DNA of 64,000 nucleotides from Gnetum montanum (Eukaryota; Streptophyta; Gnetopsida; Gnetales; Gnetaceae), in contig MNCI01036663.1 in NCBI GenBank assembly GCA_015680685.1, forward strand, positions 229,351 to 293,350, given 5' to 3'. Below are positions 24,758 through 36,907 of this stretch, one piece after another. Both the position numbers and the translations under genes were made by a program. Under the pieces are notes generated by a model. The model did not search any database. It worked only from the letters and a program-made list of their open reading frames with translations, and had not been told where the DNA came from. Each line of letters starts with the position of its first letter. Position 1 is the first letter of the stretch.

Positions 24758-27095
24758 ATGTCTCTCTCACAGGACTATGATAACACAACAACTAGTGAGG
24801 TAATTCATTGGAGAACCAATGAAATATATGATGATGTAGATGCTGTTTGGAGTGCTCAATATTATGTAGGGGTCTCCTATGTTCATGAACATCCCAATAG
24901 TACTCAAGGACTCTTGTCATCCAACTTTGACACCTCTAGTGAGGGTGGAACATCCCATAGAATGAAGGGGCTTGTAAGGCCCAGGACCTTCTCAATGGTT
25001 AACAGGAATTTATCCAGGGATGATTGAGAGACTTATAAAATTCATGATGAGTCTTCCAATTCTTTCTATTCCTCTACTCCTTCAATGTCAAGTTGTGACA
25101 TGAATGACCATCTCTCAATGATTCGACATAGAAATAAAAATCGAGCCCACGGGCAAAGTCAAGAACACCAACATGAACAAAGACAACATTATCCCAACTC
25201 ACAAATTCATAACCTACCTAGTGATGATGAACCCCTACTAGCTACTAAGTACCTAAGGAATATACAAGAGGCTATTCAAATATCTCATAGGCATCCCAAG
25301 GAAAGCCTTCTACCCAGGCTTGATTTAAATAACTTTCCCAAGTTTTTAGGAGGCTATGATTTAGATCCACAACATCATTTACAAGCCTTCCATGATACCT
25401 ATGTATGGAACAATATTGATAATGGATGGCAATGAATTAAAGTCTTTCCTATTACACTTGTTAGCCAAGAAAAAGTATGGTATAGGTATTTAAAGCTAAA
25501 ATCAATTCGTAGTTGGCCGACAATGGTAGAACTCTTCACTGAAAGATATCAGACCTATGCAAGAGTGTTAGCCTTGGGGAGAAAAATTCAAGAAAGTGGA
25601 AAAAAGGGCAACATGAACCCTTGTACATGGCCTTAGAAAGATACTATTTTTTGTTAAACAATTGCCCAAGCCATGGGTTCCCCAAGAAAAGGCTAATGTA
25701 TTACATCATGGATGGGCTTCATAATGAAACAAGGGAGACCCTAGGGATGTATGTCCCAGGTCAACTATATGAGCTACAAACCCACCAATTCCAAGAGCTT
25801 ATCAAGTGGGTAGCAAAAGAAGAAGGAGAAATAGCTAAATGGGAGAATTTTAAAAGCTCTCAATAGGACCAAAATATCAAAATAGCAAAGGTCCATGATC
25901 ATGAAGAGGAGAAATCAACTCACCTCAAGGAGGTGGAATCATCTTTGCCAATACTACAATCACTAGATGAAATTAAGGCAAAGATCAATAAGATAAAGGA
26001 ATGGGTACATGAAAAATGTAGAGAATATTGCAGCATTATTAAAGGTGGAACCATGCAAACTGAGAAATAGGATAGAACACCACACGATGATTGAAAAGAA
26101 TGGTTGAAGAAAATAAGGATAAGATCTCAATTGTAAATCACCCATATCAATGTGATGTTTGCCTGTATGATCACCCCAAAGGACAATGTCTAATCTTGTC
26201 ACATTTACATGAGCATTGGGGGGGAATGTTACATCTAGATTTCATATAGAAATACCGGGTTCAACCATAGTGGCAAAAACCCTAGTCATGGGGGAGGCCA
26301 CCATTAAACTAGTCATACCCTTCATACCATCCAAACCCAAGTGCTTATTATGTTCAGCATCCTATTTCCCTAATTGTGTGAATAGCATTTATTTCACCAC
26401 ATTGTTATCATTCTCTTGAGTACTATCAACCCATGTGCTCTCCAACAAGATCACCACGTCATGTTTCTTACACTTCTCCTCGCCCTCAATATTCTCATCA
26501 TTCACCTCCTTCTACATCACCACCAGTTGTGCCAAAAGGTTTTGCACCACTGCACCAACCCATGAATGTTACTTGTGCTACTATTGTCAATAGCAATGGA
26601 GATCCTCCACAATGTTGAAAACATCCTTTCTTTAGGCATGAATGTAGAAAGAGACAACACGGTTCTGAAACCACTGCATCCACCAACTTAGCACAAATCT
26701 AGCATTGTGATGCATTTTCTCCCTTGAACTCAATGCCTTCTATTACCTTATCAGGGCCACTAATCAACACTCCAACAACCATGTGGCCTAATAAATATAA
26801 CCACGTAGGGAGAGATATCAATCCTTGCATACCATCTTACGGTCATGGGTGTCGTAGTGGGTCAACTCCTTATCACATAACCACATCTTATAATCTACCC
26901 CACCATGCCTACTTTAATCAAGTGTGTGAACCCTAGTTTGGGTACATTCCAATTACCACATCAAAAGACACCCACTAGTTTGGATATGACCAAACCCCAA
27001 TGTTTCCAACATGCTTGGATCCAAATTTTTCATTTATTAATTCTAGCCATACTCAAGGGTTTAGTCATGGAGGATACCCTTCATTCTAATAAGTA
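24758..27095 (+). pseudogene. gag of element C
   Basis: The start is chosen because ATGTCTCTCTCACAGG matches the gag start of element D (ATGTCTTCTCACAGG at 55766). An N-terminal hydrophilic region is followed by the capsid gag domain from about 25310 (FPKFLGGYDLDPQHHLQAF, then RYQTYARVLALGRKIQ) and, after a frameshift near 25600, the block 25621-25866 (LMYYIMDGLHNETRETLGMY). A zinc-knuckle-like motif lies at 26151-26189 and a Ser/Pro-rich tail at 26430-26560. The reading frame is broken by several stops and at least two frameshifts. No protease active site is found after the knuckle, in contrast to D and E, so C has lost it or decayed beyond recognition. Confidence 0.85.
26151..26189 (+). other. 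Zinc-knuckle-like motif in gag of element C
   Basis: CDVCLYDHPKGQC, spacing C-x2-C-x3-H-x4-C, all four ligands intact despite the decayed surroundings. Confidence 0.75.
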
Positions 27096-28499
27096 GAATT
27101 AGTAAATGTCTTTCCTTTCCTTTGATTTTACATTTTTTTTTGTTTTTTTTTTCCAGTTTTTCATTTTTCAATTTGTTGTTTTATCTTTTTGAGGGTAATC
27201 TCATCTATGAATAAAATAATCATGTGAATTGTTAGGTGAGGTGTTGTTCTATGGTATCAAGTCTCAGGTAACTAATTATTTTTATAGTGAGCCCACAATG
27301 TCCACCCATCTGTTCTATTAATAAGAGGCTCTACTCTAGGTATGATGATGTTCTTGTCATCATTAAAACTTAATGTAATTTTCTGCTCATTATGCCTAGT
27401 GTGAAAAATGATGGACTAAGAAGGAATGGCTAGGGTGTGACATCAAGGGGACTTGTGGATTCTCTTTGGTAACATCTGTAGGTGCTATCATGTAGCCTAG
27501 TTGTACTAAAATCCTTGTAGATCTAATGAAAAATGGGAGTAAGAGTAATAAAGGCATTCAATAAAGAACGTCAATTCTATTCTGGGGTCACACTAGAAAG
27601 ACATGCATCCATGCCTAAAGATTGGTGGCTTCTCCGATTCACTATTGGAAAGGAAAAAGTGCCAAAGCAACTAGAGAAAGAAAAGAAGAAAAGAAATGAA
27701 AACTAGCAAAGAAAAGATCAAAGAAAAACATGTCGTAGAAAAACTTAAAACACTCCTCCCTTAAAAAAAATGCCAAGTGATCGTACACCTTACTGTCATG
27801 GTGCTCTTATGGTTATCCATCATTGGATGAAACAATGTGATGTCACTAATCAAAGGAATAGACTTGGTCTTGATTTTGGAGTGATGGGCTAATGACACAT
27901 TAATCATTCCCTAGACTCATGATTCATTGTGCCCAGGGTTAGTTACCTCATGTCCCAATTTCAGTAATCCCTTCTATGATTCATCTAATTTCATTGTCCA
28001 AGTATTTTTGACTTGTGTCTTGTGTTGCATAGAATTCATACCTCATGATGGTGGTATTTACATGTGTGTCTTTTTTTACACTGGTGTGGATTACATTTGA
28101 CCCTTTTAGTACCTACGGACATTTTAAGGTGTTGTTATGTAAGGGCATGATAGGTAGGAACCTGCTTTGGGGAGGACCCACTTGCATAACTTTTGTAATT
28201 TTCACTCATTGCACATCATCATCACATCATCTTATACCCTACAAGTACTACATTGCTAAAGTTATCCTTTCCTTTATGATCATTTTAATTGAGACATTCC
28301 TATGCATCACTACATGTCCTTTTTCCTCATCCTATTCACGAACTTCATTGTAAAATTCCACTTCATTACACTTCTGGTGCATTTTGGTCTATTCAATGTT
28401 ACCCTAGATCTTTTGAATTAACCTTAAATCCTTCATTTTTGGCCTTGGAAATTCAAAAATTTATCAATTTTGTGAAGTACCTTATTTCAGAAGGGATGT
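27096..28499 (+). other. Non-coding spacer of element C between gag and ORF2
   Basis: It begins with a T-rich run (27120-27190), as does the equivalent region of D (59180-59310). No conserved reading frame; the frame at 28045-28353 is not preserved in D. It contains the conserved block at 28162-28188. Confidence 0.6.
28162..28188 (+). other. Conserved non-coding block shared by spacers of C and D
   Basis: Twenty-three of 27 bases are identical to D at 60438-60464, centred on TGGGGAGGA and ending ACTTGCATA. Weaker similarity continues about 45 bp upstream. It lies 312 bp before the internal promoter-like block in C and about 290 bp before it in D. Confidence 0.6.
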
Positions 28500-28590
28500 G
28501 ATATCGAGTACCCAGTATTGGGTCCGATCCAATATTGGGTCCATGCTAGCGAGTACATAATATCACATCCATAAAAACTATATATATGGA
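28500..28590 (+). promoter_or_regulatory. Internal U3-like promoter block upstream of ORF2 (element C)
   Basis: GATATCGAGTA (28500-28510) and ATATTGGGTCC (28532-28542, with a second copy GTATTGGGTCC at 28515) each match words in this element's own LTR U3 at 10 of 11 bases (GATATCGGGTA at 23799, ATATTGGATCC at 23786). They are followed by CTATATATATGG (28578-28589), a TATA-like 12-mer identical to one in the equivalent position of element D (60814-60825). This suggests a separate transcript for ORF2, starting about 500 bp before its ATG. Confidence 0.6.
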
Positions 28591-29089
28591 CCCCCCTCAT
28601 GCATGTCAATATCATTTTTACTATTCATGTGAGGAGAGTTGAAATTTACTTCCATGAATTTTCTAGCTTGTGCACCTATCATTCAAACATCAATAACTTG
28701 CCCATTAACGTTCCGATTCTTGTTCTGATTGAACTTGCTTAAACCAACAGTGTTTAACTTAGTTGTGGGGGAAGGGTACACTTCAAGTCACACATATTTT
28801 TTTCAAAATTCATCATTGCCTGAAGGATATTATCAAGGGTAAGTGACCTTAAAAATGCTAAAAAAATTTGCCAAATTAATTTTATTTCTTCACCCAGACC
28901 ATGAAACTTATTTTTTGGAGTCGCCTAATTAAAATTGGGTTTAATATCAAAATGTTTAGGGGAATTTTCATGAAAATATCTAACTTTGAATCACACTAAG
29001 CAAGAAATGAATCTACTAAGGATAAGGAGTAAGGTATTAATCTACTTTTGTAAATAGCCTTATTGATAATCGTGCCCATGTGATTGTAG

Positions 29090-31805
29090 ATGGTCCCTAA
29101 AAGAGGAAAACAACAAGGATCCTCTCAAGAGGCATCCAAATAGCCAAGGAGAGGTAGAGGCCAAGAACCTCTTGAAGAACATGCAGTGTAGGAGGCACAA
29201 TCATTCAACATTCATCAAGAACCTTCTGCTATTGCATAATTGGGGCATGCTGAAGGTGGAGACAGTAGGGCACCTGAACAAGGACAACATCTCACGTTGT
29301 CTCTAGAATCTATTCAAGTAATTTTTGAAAGGTTCACATCAGCAGTTGTAATTGTGGAACTCAATTTTGGACCCTTCATTGAATTTTCCCTTGAGGCAGT
29401 CAGAGACTAACTTAAAGGGTCTCCACTGTGGCCTATTCTCTTTGGGAGTGGTGATTGGTACCTAGGGAAGACGTACCAATTTTGGCACAACAAGGAAGAA
29501 TGCACCACCATTGATATTGGTGGTATTTGTATTAATTTCTTGCCCAAGGCCATTTTGGAAGTGTTGAATCTTCCAAATATAGGGCCCAAGGTTACTCACT
29601 TGTCCACTCTCTCTGATGCGCATGTGCAAAAGATATGGTTAAAAAGGACGTACGACAAGGAGGATAAAGCATATGGAGAGCTAACACTTGAAGAGAGGGT
29701 CTACTTTAAAATTGGCACATATCACATTTTCCCAAAAAAAGGATTGAATAGAATTTCAACCTATGTGGCTAGAGGAAGTGCCATCTTGATGGGTAAGGTT
29801 GATGCCAACCTACCCCATCTATATCTCACAGAATTTTTAAGGCAGTTTAAAGAACGTAAGATAGGGAAGTTCACATTGCGTTTTCCCTACTTAATTAGGA
29901 AGTTATGCCAACATGTTGGAATTCTAGGGTACACCAATGACATCCTCAAAAAGGCTCTAAATGCCTCATTTGCTAAATTGCTAAAGCCACTAGCCCCAAG
30001 GAAAAATGCTAGTGAGACATTGGAGCCTGAGCATGAATAGATGGTGGGATCCACTGTACCTAAAACTGCAGGGCCTAGTCAACAATAGGAAGTGAGGCCT
30101 AACACACAACCTACAGGCCAATAAGACCAACCACCACTACCATCATAGGACTATCGACCATCGATGAGCCATCTCAGGGCCATCGCTGAATTGGTTAGTT
30201 GGGGAAGCCATGATAAAGCAAATCTCTTCAAGGTCATTGATGATGCCATACAAACCATAGTTTCAATTGATTATGCATGGGGCAAGGTGTCCATCCAAAA
30301 AAGAGGAGGAAAATCACACTAATTGTAATAGATCTCTGGAAACGCTGCATCTTTTCAAGTGCAACTAGAAACTAGTGAAGATGCCATAGAGTGGTCATGC
30401 AACACTAGGATGTAGTGGGAGTAGAAGAAGTGGTTGTAGATCACATCAAAGAATCATTTAATGTCTCTATTGTGCAATCAGCATATTTTATAGGAGCACG
30501 CGATGCTCAAACCTTACATGGTCCCTCAATGACTCGTACAGATCATGAGGATGTTCTAGATATGTTGCTGTAGATAGGACAAGTGATGATGTCCTTGTTT
30601 GACATCCCTCAAATTGTCATAGCAACATAGTTAGACCTCATATCTACAAAATGGAAGTTGGCCATGGTAGAGGTTAGGGCCAAACATGTAGAGGAAGAGA
30701 TAAAAAGGCTCCAAGAAAAGCTCGTCACCCTACAAGCTACAACGAGATCCATCCAAATTCATCCTTGTAGACTAGCTATAATCCTTTTGGATAGAGCAGC
30801 TAACTAAATTATTGGAAGAGAATAAAAAAGTGGTAGATGAAAAAGAGAAGGCTGATTGGGATGCTTCCAAGGCACAAGTTCAAACGTATGCACATGCTAG
30901 AGCACTCAAGGCCTCACAAGAAGAAAATAAAGACCTCAATGCTGAAAATCTTTGGTTGACAACAGTAGAAAAATAAAAGAATGTTCTTGAGAAAAATTTT
31001 CAAAAATTGCAAATAGAATTAAAAAGGATCAACTAGGATATGAATCACTTGACTAGAGAGAACAGAACCCTCTCAATGGAGGAGGTACACGTGATTCGCC
31101 AAAAGATGGCGATTGAAATAAGCACGTGGTAAAATGAGGCCAAGCGACATGAGAAGCTCAAGGAGCATTTTAGAGATCAGGTGGGGATGTACAAATAGGT
31201 GATTGAAAAGGAAATCCATATGAAAAAATCCTATATTAACACTCTCAGTGCTAAAAATGCTAATTGGTGGGCCATATTGGATACTTATGCCTTCGGCCAC
31301 CAAGCAGAACTGAAAAGCTAGGACTTGCAAATATAAGATCTCATGGAGTACATGGAGTTCGCAATCCTGTGGTATGCCAACTTAGCCATGTTGACAATAG
31401 GATGCCCAAGAAGAGAATTGGAGAAGTAGGTAGCAACCACCTATGCTAAATATGAAACAGAATTTGTTGAACACAAGAAGACATTGCAGAGATTAGAAGT
31501 AGCAAATTCTAAATTAGAGGTGGTTAAGACTAGCTACCAACGATAGAAATATGTCATGAAAAATTTGGATTGATGACTCACGAACTACCAAGAATGCAAA
31601 GACAAAGCCAGAGCCTATGAAGAGGAATGACATTTGTTTGTGGGTTGGTATGTCAAGGCCAATTAGATGTTCCTACAACTACTGTGCCCATGGGAGGTGC
31701 CAACTCCATCAAACATTTAAGCATCAGCATGGATGGCATAGGATCCCCAGATTGAAGAGAAAAAGCTCAGGTTCTCCTTCAAAGACATCAATTTCCAAAG
31801 CCTAG
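29090..31805 (+). pseudogene. ORF2 of element C: putative-transposon-protein-like domain plus long coiled coil
   Basis: About 905 codons. The ATG is chosen because D has the same start and both are preceded by GATTGTAG, a splice-acceptor-like sequence. After a charged head, a globular part (residues about 80-320) carries ELNFGPF, GDWYLGKTY, ERVYFKIGTYHIFPKKGLN and FPYLIRKLC; 29540-30040 is still open for 166 codons. The second half (about 30600-31700) is Glu/Lys/Gln-rich with heptad-like spacing, including LSMEEV and FRDQVG, and ends with CPWEVP. All these landmarks recur in D ORF2. The globular part reminds me of the plant putative transposon proteins / Athila ORF1 group, but that is recognition by style, not by search. 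It could act as a structural or envelope-like accessory protein. Many stops, mainly TAG, so it is dead. Confidence 0.7.
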
Positions 31806-32047
31806 AGCACAAGATAAGGGGAAGAGATCCATGGAGGAGCCACCACTGCCAAGAACCACATGAATTCCAACAAATTTTGCCTTTTGTAATTCTATGTCTA
31901 TGTCCCAATTTTGTTTTGTTTAATCCCACACTACAACATGAGTAATTTCTAGTTAGTCAATAATCTCATACCTAACTACTGTGTAATCAATTGAACTCAT
32001 TTTTATTTTTTCTAACAAGGACGAGTTTTTATTTAGTCATGGGGATA

Positions 32048-32914
32048 TGAGGAATTGTGGTTTGCCAGGGCCTAATATTGGATCCTTAATATTAGGTACA
32101 AGATATTGTAGCTTGGATAATAATATCAAATACACAATATCGTGATTCCTATGTAGGCCTATAAATACAACATTTGGATGCACAGGAAGGAAGTAGTAGT
32201 TTGTAAGTCTTAAAGTAGAGTCTTTTTGTTAGATTTTAGTTAGTTTTAGTTCTTTCCCTAGTGCATGCCCATAGTGTAATGATTGTAATTGTATAGAACC
32301 TTTGCTTGAGTGTGACATACTTGGACATGCACACAATTGATAATAAATATTGAGATTACTCCATCATTGCATCATTCACTTAGCTTTTAAATTACTTTAA
32401 TTATTAATTATTTATTATTATCTTTTTAGTTCATATTTCCTTTATTATCATTTACACTTCACATTGATTAAAGCAGAGTGAGTACGACTTAATCACGAAC
32501 ATTTAAGTGTAACTACTTGGTAACCTAGTAGCGTATCTAAGAGTGCTCAAGTAATGTGCACTTGGTAATCCCATAAGTAGTACATGAGGTCCAAGATGCA
32601 TACAGATGATTAAAAACAGATGCTCATCACACTTAGGGTTAGCATAAATTTCATTTTCCATTGTCCATTAGCTTAATTAAGATTGTTCCCCATCATCTCT
32701 AGGAGTAACATTATTTTAGGATCCCATCATTCACCTCACTCTAGACTAAACCATACGTGACAAAACAAATACTAGTCCAGGTAGGAAGATAGTGAACTAT
32801 GATCAATGTGTAACTATCTAAATACCACAACTAGTTCATCTGTGAAGTTCAACTAGATTATGCATACATGCTCATATTCATATGGTTCAGTGTAGGGGTT
32901 CTAGTGACTCATCA
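32048..32914 (+). repeat. 3' LTR of element C
   Basis: Starts TGAGGAATTG, TATA box at 32160-32167, ends GTGACTCATCA. It aligns throughout with the 5' LTR. Many of the 5' LTR's CG dinucleotides appear as TG or CA here (for example GATCGAC to AATTGAT), as expected from methylated-cytosine decay. The preceding CATGGGGATA is a weak polypurine tract. Confidence 0.92.
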
Positions 32915-32919
32915 ACATT
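32915..32919. repeat. Right copy of probable 5-bp target-site duplication of element C
   Basis: ACATT here and GCATT at 23754-23758 match at 4 of 5 bases and abut the LTR ends exactly. Confidence 0.65.
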
Positions 32920-33143
32920 GGTCAGGTTACCATTTCAACATGGTTGGCATTTGATATCCATCATATGCCATTTTTAGTAAAGGGGTATATTCCTTTTTTA
33001 CAACCACTTACTATTTATAGCTACTGACCTATTTTTGGCCATTTTTTCCTTTTTAGCCTTTTATAAATTCTACTTTGATGAAATTTAACATTTTATTCAA
33101 CTTTTTGTAACCTTGTTAGGACATTTTAGCATTTTTTTTCATC

Positions 33144-36100
33144 ATGTCGTTCCAATAGTAAATCAAATTACTCTTCAACTTCACTGATAATGTGTTTGGC
33201 CAATAGGTTATAAGGGTCTATGATCACAAAGATCCCATCATGGTCAAGTGTAGTCAATCCTTGTGACTTAGGGGGAAAAGTCCTAGGTTCTCAGTGATAA
33301 ATGAAATCACTAAAAATTTATTTGCATCATGATCTAGGCTAGCATGCTAATTCCATCAATGGAAGTAGAAGCTAAGAGAGAGTATGAACTTATACATCAT
33401 AATGGGAAGGAATATATCCCTTCCATGTATAACCAAATATCCCTCACTAATACCTATGCATGCATCCTATCTTAGTTGATGAAGATGGCTAACAAGGATG
33501 TGAAGGCTAGCTCGAAGAAGCAACAAGAGAAGAAGGATGAGTTTTGGGTAGACTCCAAGCATGAAAACATCCTAGGTGGGTTGTTTGAATAACGAATCCC
33601 CAATGCCACTAAGCATACCTCCACTTCCCTTATCTCCTCCATGGAACAAATGCTACCATCCTCTACCCCTACTTACCCAACCATGTTTGGACGTACTGTT
33701 GTCATACCTACAAACCAAACATAGTTGATGTTGCAGTCTACCACATTTAACTTTTCCATGTCACTTACCACCCAACCTAGGTTAGTACAATCATCATCGA
33801 TGGTGGTCATCATCATCAATTCTTTAACCACTCAGGTAGGATCCACCATCGGTCCCCAAGCAACCCAAGGGTCACACACCCCCTTCATTCCACTTGTGCT
33901 CCAAATATCAACACAAACATCATTTTATTTATTTTGTCCATTGATCACTTCAATAACACAACCTCTCCCCTCCATGTCACAACCAATAGTAAGGCCACAG
34001 GCCTTCCAACAAATGCTATAGCCCTTTGTAGAAATGCCACAGCTGAAAGGGGCATCCCAGGGATTGGATCAAGCATTTCATAGGATCTAGGACTTGATGG
34101 AGGAGTTGAAGAGACTCAAAGCCTGTACATCTTAAACTATTAAGGTCATGGACTTTTACTAGGATGATCCCATTAGTCCTATGTTCACAACTTTCATGGT
34201 TCCTCTAGGTGTCCCCATCCTACAATTCAAAAAATACAATGGTGAAGGTGATCCCAACACTTACCTCATAATCTTTCAATTTATGTGCTTATTATTGCAA
34301 TAATGGCCACACACAGTCATAAGAATATTCCCTATGTTCCTTATAGGAAAAACATTTAGCTGTTATTATGCATTACTTAGAGGTTTTATATCCTCTCCAG
34401 AAAACCTTATATCACAATTAATTAATCGCTTCAAGTATAACTAGAAGCTTGACACCATACTTGACTAGTAGATAAAGGTCAAGCAGGGGTCACTTGAATT
34501 GGTGCATAAGTTTATCCAATGATGGAATGATCTGCTCATTGAGATACTGGAACCTATAGCTAAAACCCACCTTTTAGCTATATTCAATGGAACAATTAAT
34601 GATTTTATTAAGTCTAAGCTATACTACCGTGGTCCATAGTTACTTAGCCAAGCCTCTCCTAGATTAAGAACATAGAGGATGTTGCAGAGGCTAGCCATGA
34701 TCCTACCTACGTGGAATACAAAATATAACACATGTAGAGGGAAAAGAAGAGAGGTAAACAAAACAATGTAGTCATAGCAATGGTATCCAAAGAAACTAGA
34801 ATAACTAACTAGGGGACAAAAGCCAATCCACCGAAGGCCCCTGCTAACAACCAAAAAAACCAACCATCAACCTTTGGGCCACTGCATCAACCTCATCTAG
34901 ATCCAACTTTGAGCAAAAGGATAGGATGAAATACACTAGATTACCTTTGAAGCCATATGAGCTATTAGATCAACTTTTGAAGAGCTAGCATATACAATAC
35001 AAAAAAAAAATGACTAAAACTGCTTGTAAAAAGCATGAAAGGCTATGTTAAATAGCCAAACAACCCACTCTAGCAATGAAATATGATCCTTAGATACCTA
35101 AATATTTTAGGCTTTATCAATTTTTCCACTAATATTAATTTCCTGCTCATGACATTGGCTTCTACCTTACACTGAAGGATGACCTACAAAAGATGATAGA
35201 TAGGGACCAGTTAGTCCTTGATGTGTCTAACCCTATCCAACCATAGAACTAGTCAATGCAAGTGTATAAGATTTGTTGAACCCCAGTAATAGTGCATACA
35301 TTATATCAATGTTTAATGTTGATGATAATAGGAGACCTACAAGGGAACCATTCATGATTTGGTTACCCCATAGCAATGAAAGGGATTTTTCAACTTCCAC
35401 AAACTCAAGATCCTCTATTGTTCTAAGGATACCATCATGGATGTCCCCCAAGAAGCCCTTTTTCATTAGGATGCCCCAATCCACTACAATGAAGGTAGCC
35501 TTTATGACCGAACAACAACCTCTCATGGTAGCTAATGCCATGGCCTCTTCCTCAAAAACCAACGATAATAACCAACAGACCCAAACTAGGTATAGGAATA
35601 ATATTAAACAGAAGCCTAACAATAAGGATGATAAGTAGGCCAAGGCATGGAAAAAAGCAGGTCCACTGAAGCCGACTTTTGTATCACCAGTATCCATGAC
35701 CTTAGTAACCTAGGTTTCTTTGATAAGCAAACCACAAGAGGATCCTAGGAGCCAATGGAAAGGAAAAGAGAAAAAGCCACAATAATTAAAAGCTGAGCTG
35801 AAAATTTTGGGATGCATGAGGGAAGTTAAGCATAATCAAGGCAACAAGTCCATGGACAATGATAAAAAATTCCTAATTGCGATGGAGTAAGTCAGGTAGT
35901 CTCTTAAACACACACATGCACACACACACACACACACATGCACACACACGCACAACCTTGAGATTCTATGACTTGATCATGACTTCTTTTGCATATTTTA
36001 AAGCACTAGTCAAGCTATTGACTTCTATCCTTGTTAGAGAGGACATTTCCACTAACGAAGAATCCATCCATGCGGTGATGGTGCCTTCTTCACCTAGGGA

Positions 36101-36814
36101 GACAAAGTAAACATCATTGGTATTTTATGATAGAAAAATTAAAACTAGTCTCCAACATGGTGAAGTGACCAAGGCCTCTCTTTTCATCATAATCCGAGTG
36201 GGGTAGGATAAGGTTCACTGGGTGCATGTGGATGATGAAGCTACAATGAATGTCATCACATGAACCATAGTTAAATGTTTAGGCTTGATTAAGCAAATAC
36301 AATGTACAAAAACATTAGCTCTGAAGTCCTTTAATGGATCACAGGTTGCTATTAGGAAATCCATCTCCTTAGACTTTGTGGTAGGGGAGCAATTCCCCAT
36401 AACTATAGATTTTGTGGTGGTAGAGGAAACACCAAAGTTTCACATCATCCTAGGAAAACATTGTTTGGCTTAGTTGTGAGCCATATCCTCATCTATTCAC
36501 CAAGAAATTCACCTTTGTTATGACGGAGGTGAAATAATCATTCATGGTGACAATGTAGTTCCCTTAACTATTAACAATGTGGATATAAAGTGCGGTCTAA
36601 AGTGGATTTTCAGGAAGAAACTTCCAATCACAAAGTCAAGCAACCCAAGAGAGTGGAAAAGGTTGATAATGGAAACAATGGATCATGGGACATGCTATGG
36701 GAAGAACTCCCTTTCAACATCGTCAGTGATGGGGATGGGGAGTACAAACTTGTGCAAAACAGGTCATACACATTTCCTAATCTCTCAAAGATTAGGAAGC
36801 ATTTGCACAAGTAA
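33144..36814 (+). pseudogene. Tat-like gag-protease polyprotein, copy T2
   Basis: About 1,224 codons, collinear with T1 (5863-9392). Order: HHNGKEYIPSMYN (near 33400); a Ser/Thr/Gln-rich segment at 33725-34021; the gag domain at about 34200-34620 (FKKYNGEGDPNTYL, then VKQGSLELVHKFI); a degenerate knuckle near 35100 (cysteine lost, AHDIGFYLTLKDDL kept); the (CA)n-disrupted linker; and a protease at about 36220-36480 with VDDEATMNVI and the C-terminal FHIILGKHCLA block. It ends FPNLSKIRKHLHK and TAA at 36812-36814, the same place as T1. Pol does not follow: element B begins within 100 bp. Stops and frameshifts are common, though the last 74 codons are open. Confidence 0.8.
35908..35954. repeat. 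(CA)n microsatellite
   Basis: Interrupted CA dinucleotides with two ATG and one ACG interruptions, within the T2 gag-pro linker. T1 has no such repeat at the equivalent place (near 8500), so it expanded after the copies diverged. Confidence 0.95.
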
Positions 36815-36907
36815 TGTAAATTCTTGATCCTTTCACCTAATGTTCTTATAACCCTGTAACCATATGTATTTATAACTAGTTAGCCTAGATTTTCTTGTTA
36901 ACTAGTG

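Larger units (their letters stand above)
23759..32914 (+). mobile_element. Element C: complete non-autonomous Athila-like LTR retrotransposon without RT or integrase
   Basis: It is bounded by two 867-bp LTRs (23759-24625 and 32048-32914) that align end to end, each with TATAAATA at offset 112, starting TGA and ending ATCA. The 5 bp before it (GCATT, 23754-23758) and after it (ACATT, 32915-32919) differ at one base, consistent with an aged target-site duplication. Inside are a primer site, gag, a non-coding spacer, a promoter-like block and ORF2. I find no protease, RT, RNase H or integrase motif in any frame of the 7.4 kb interior. A hand count over 207 aligned LTR bases (5' copy from about 23869) gave 26 differences, 22 of them transitions, so the insertion is old. 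It interrupts the leader of T2: removing it gives a leader of about 650 bp before T2 gag. Confidence 0.9.

Noticed and set aside
28045-28501. Hydrophobic ORFs in the C spacer that resemble membrane proteins
   Set aside because: T-rich sequence gives hydrophobic translations by chance; the frame is not kept in D.
35233-35697. Minus-strand ORF of 154 codons
   Set aside because: It lies antisense to T2 gag-pro, whose plus-strand translation matches T1; the ORF has no counterpart in T1 and is a shadow.
35877-36110. ORF with a His-Thr repeat
   Set aside because: A product of the (CA)n microsatellite inserted in T2 gag-pro.
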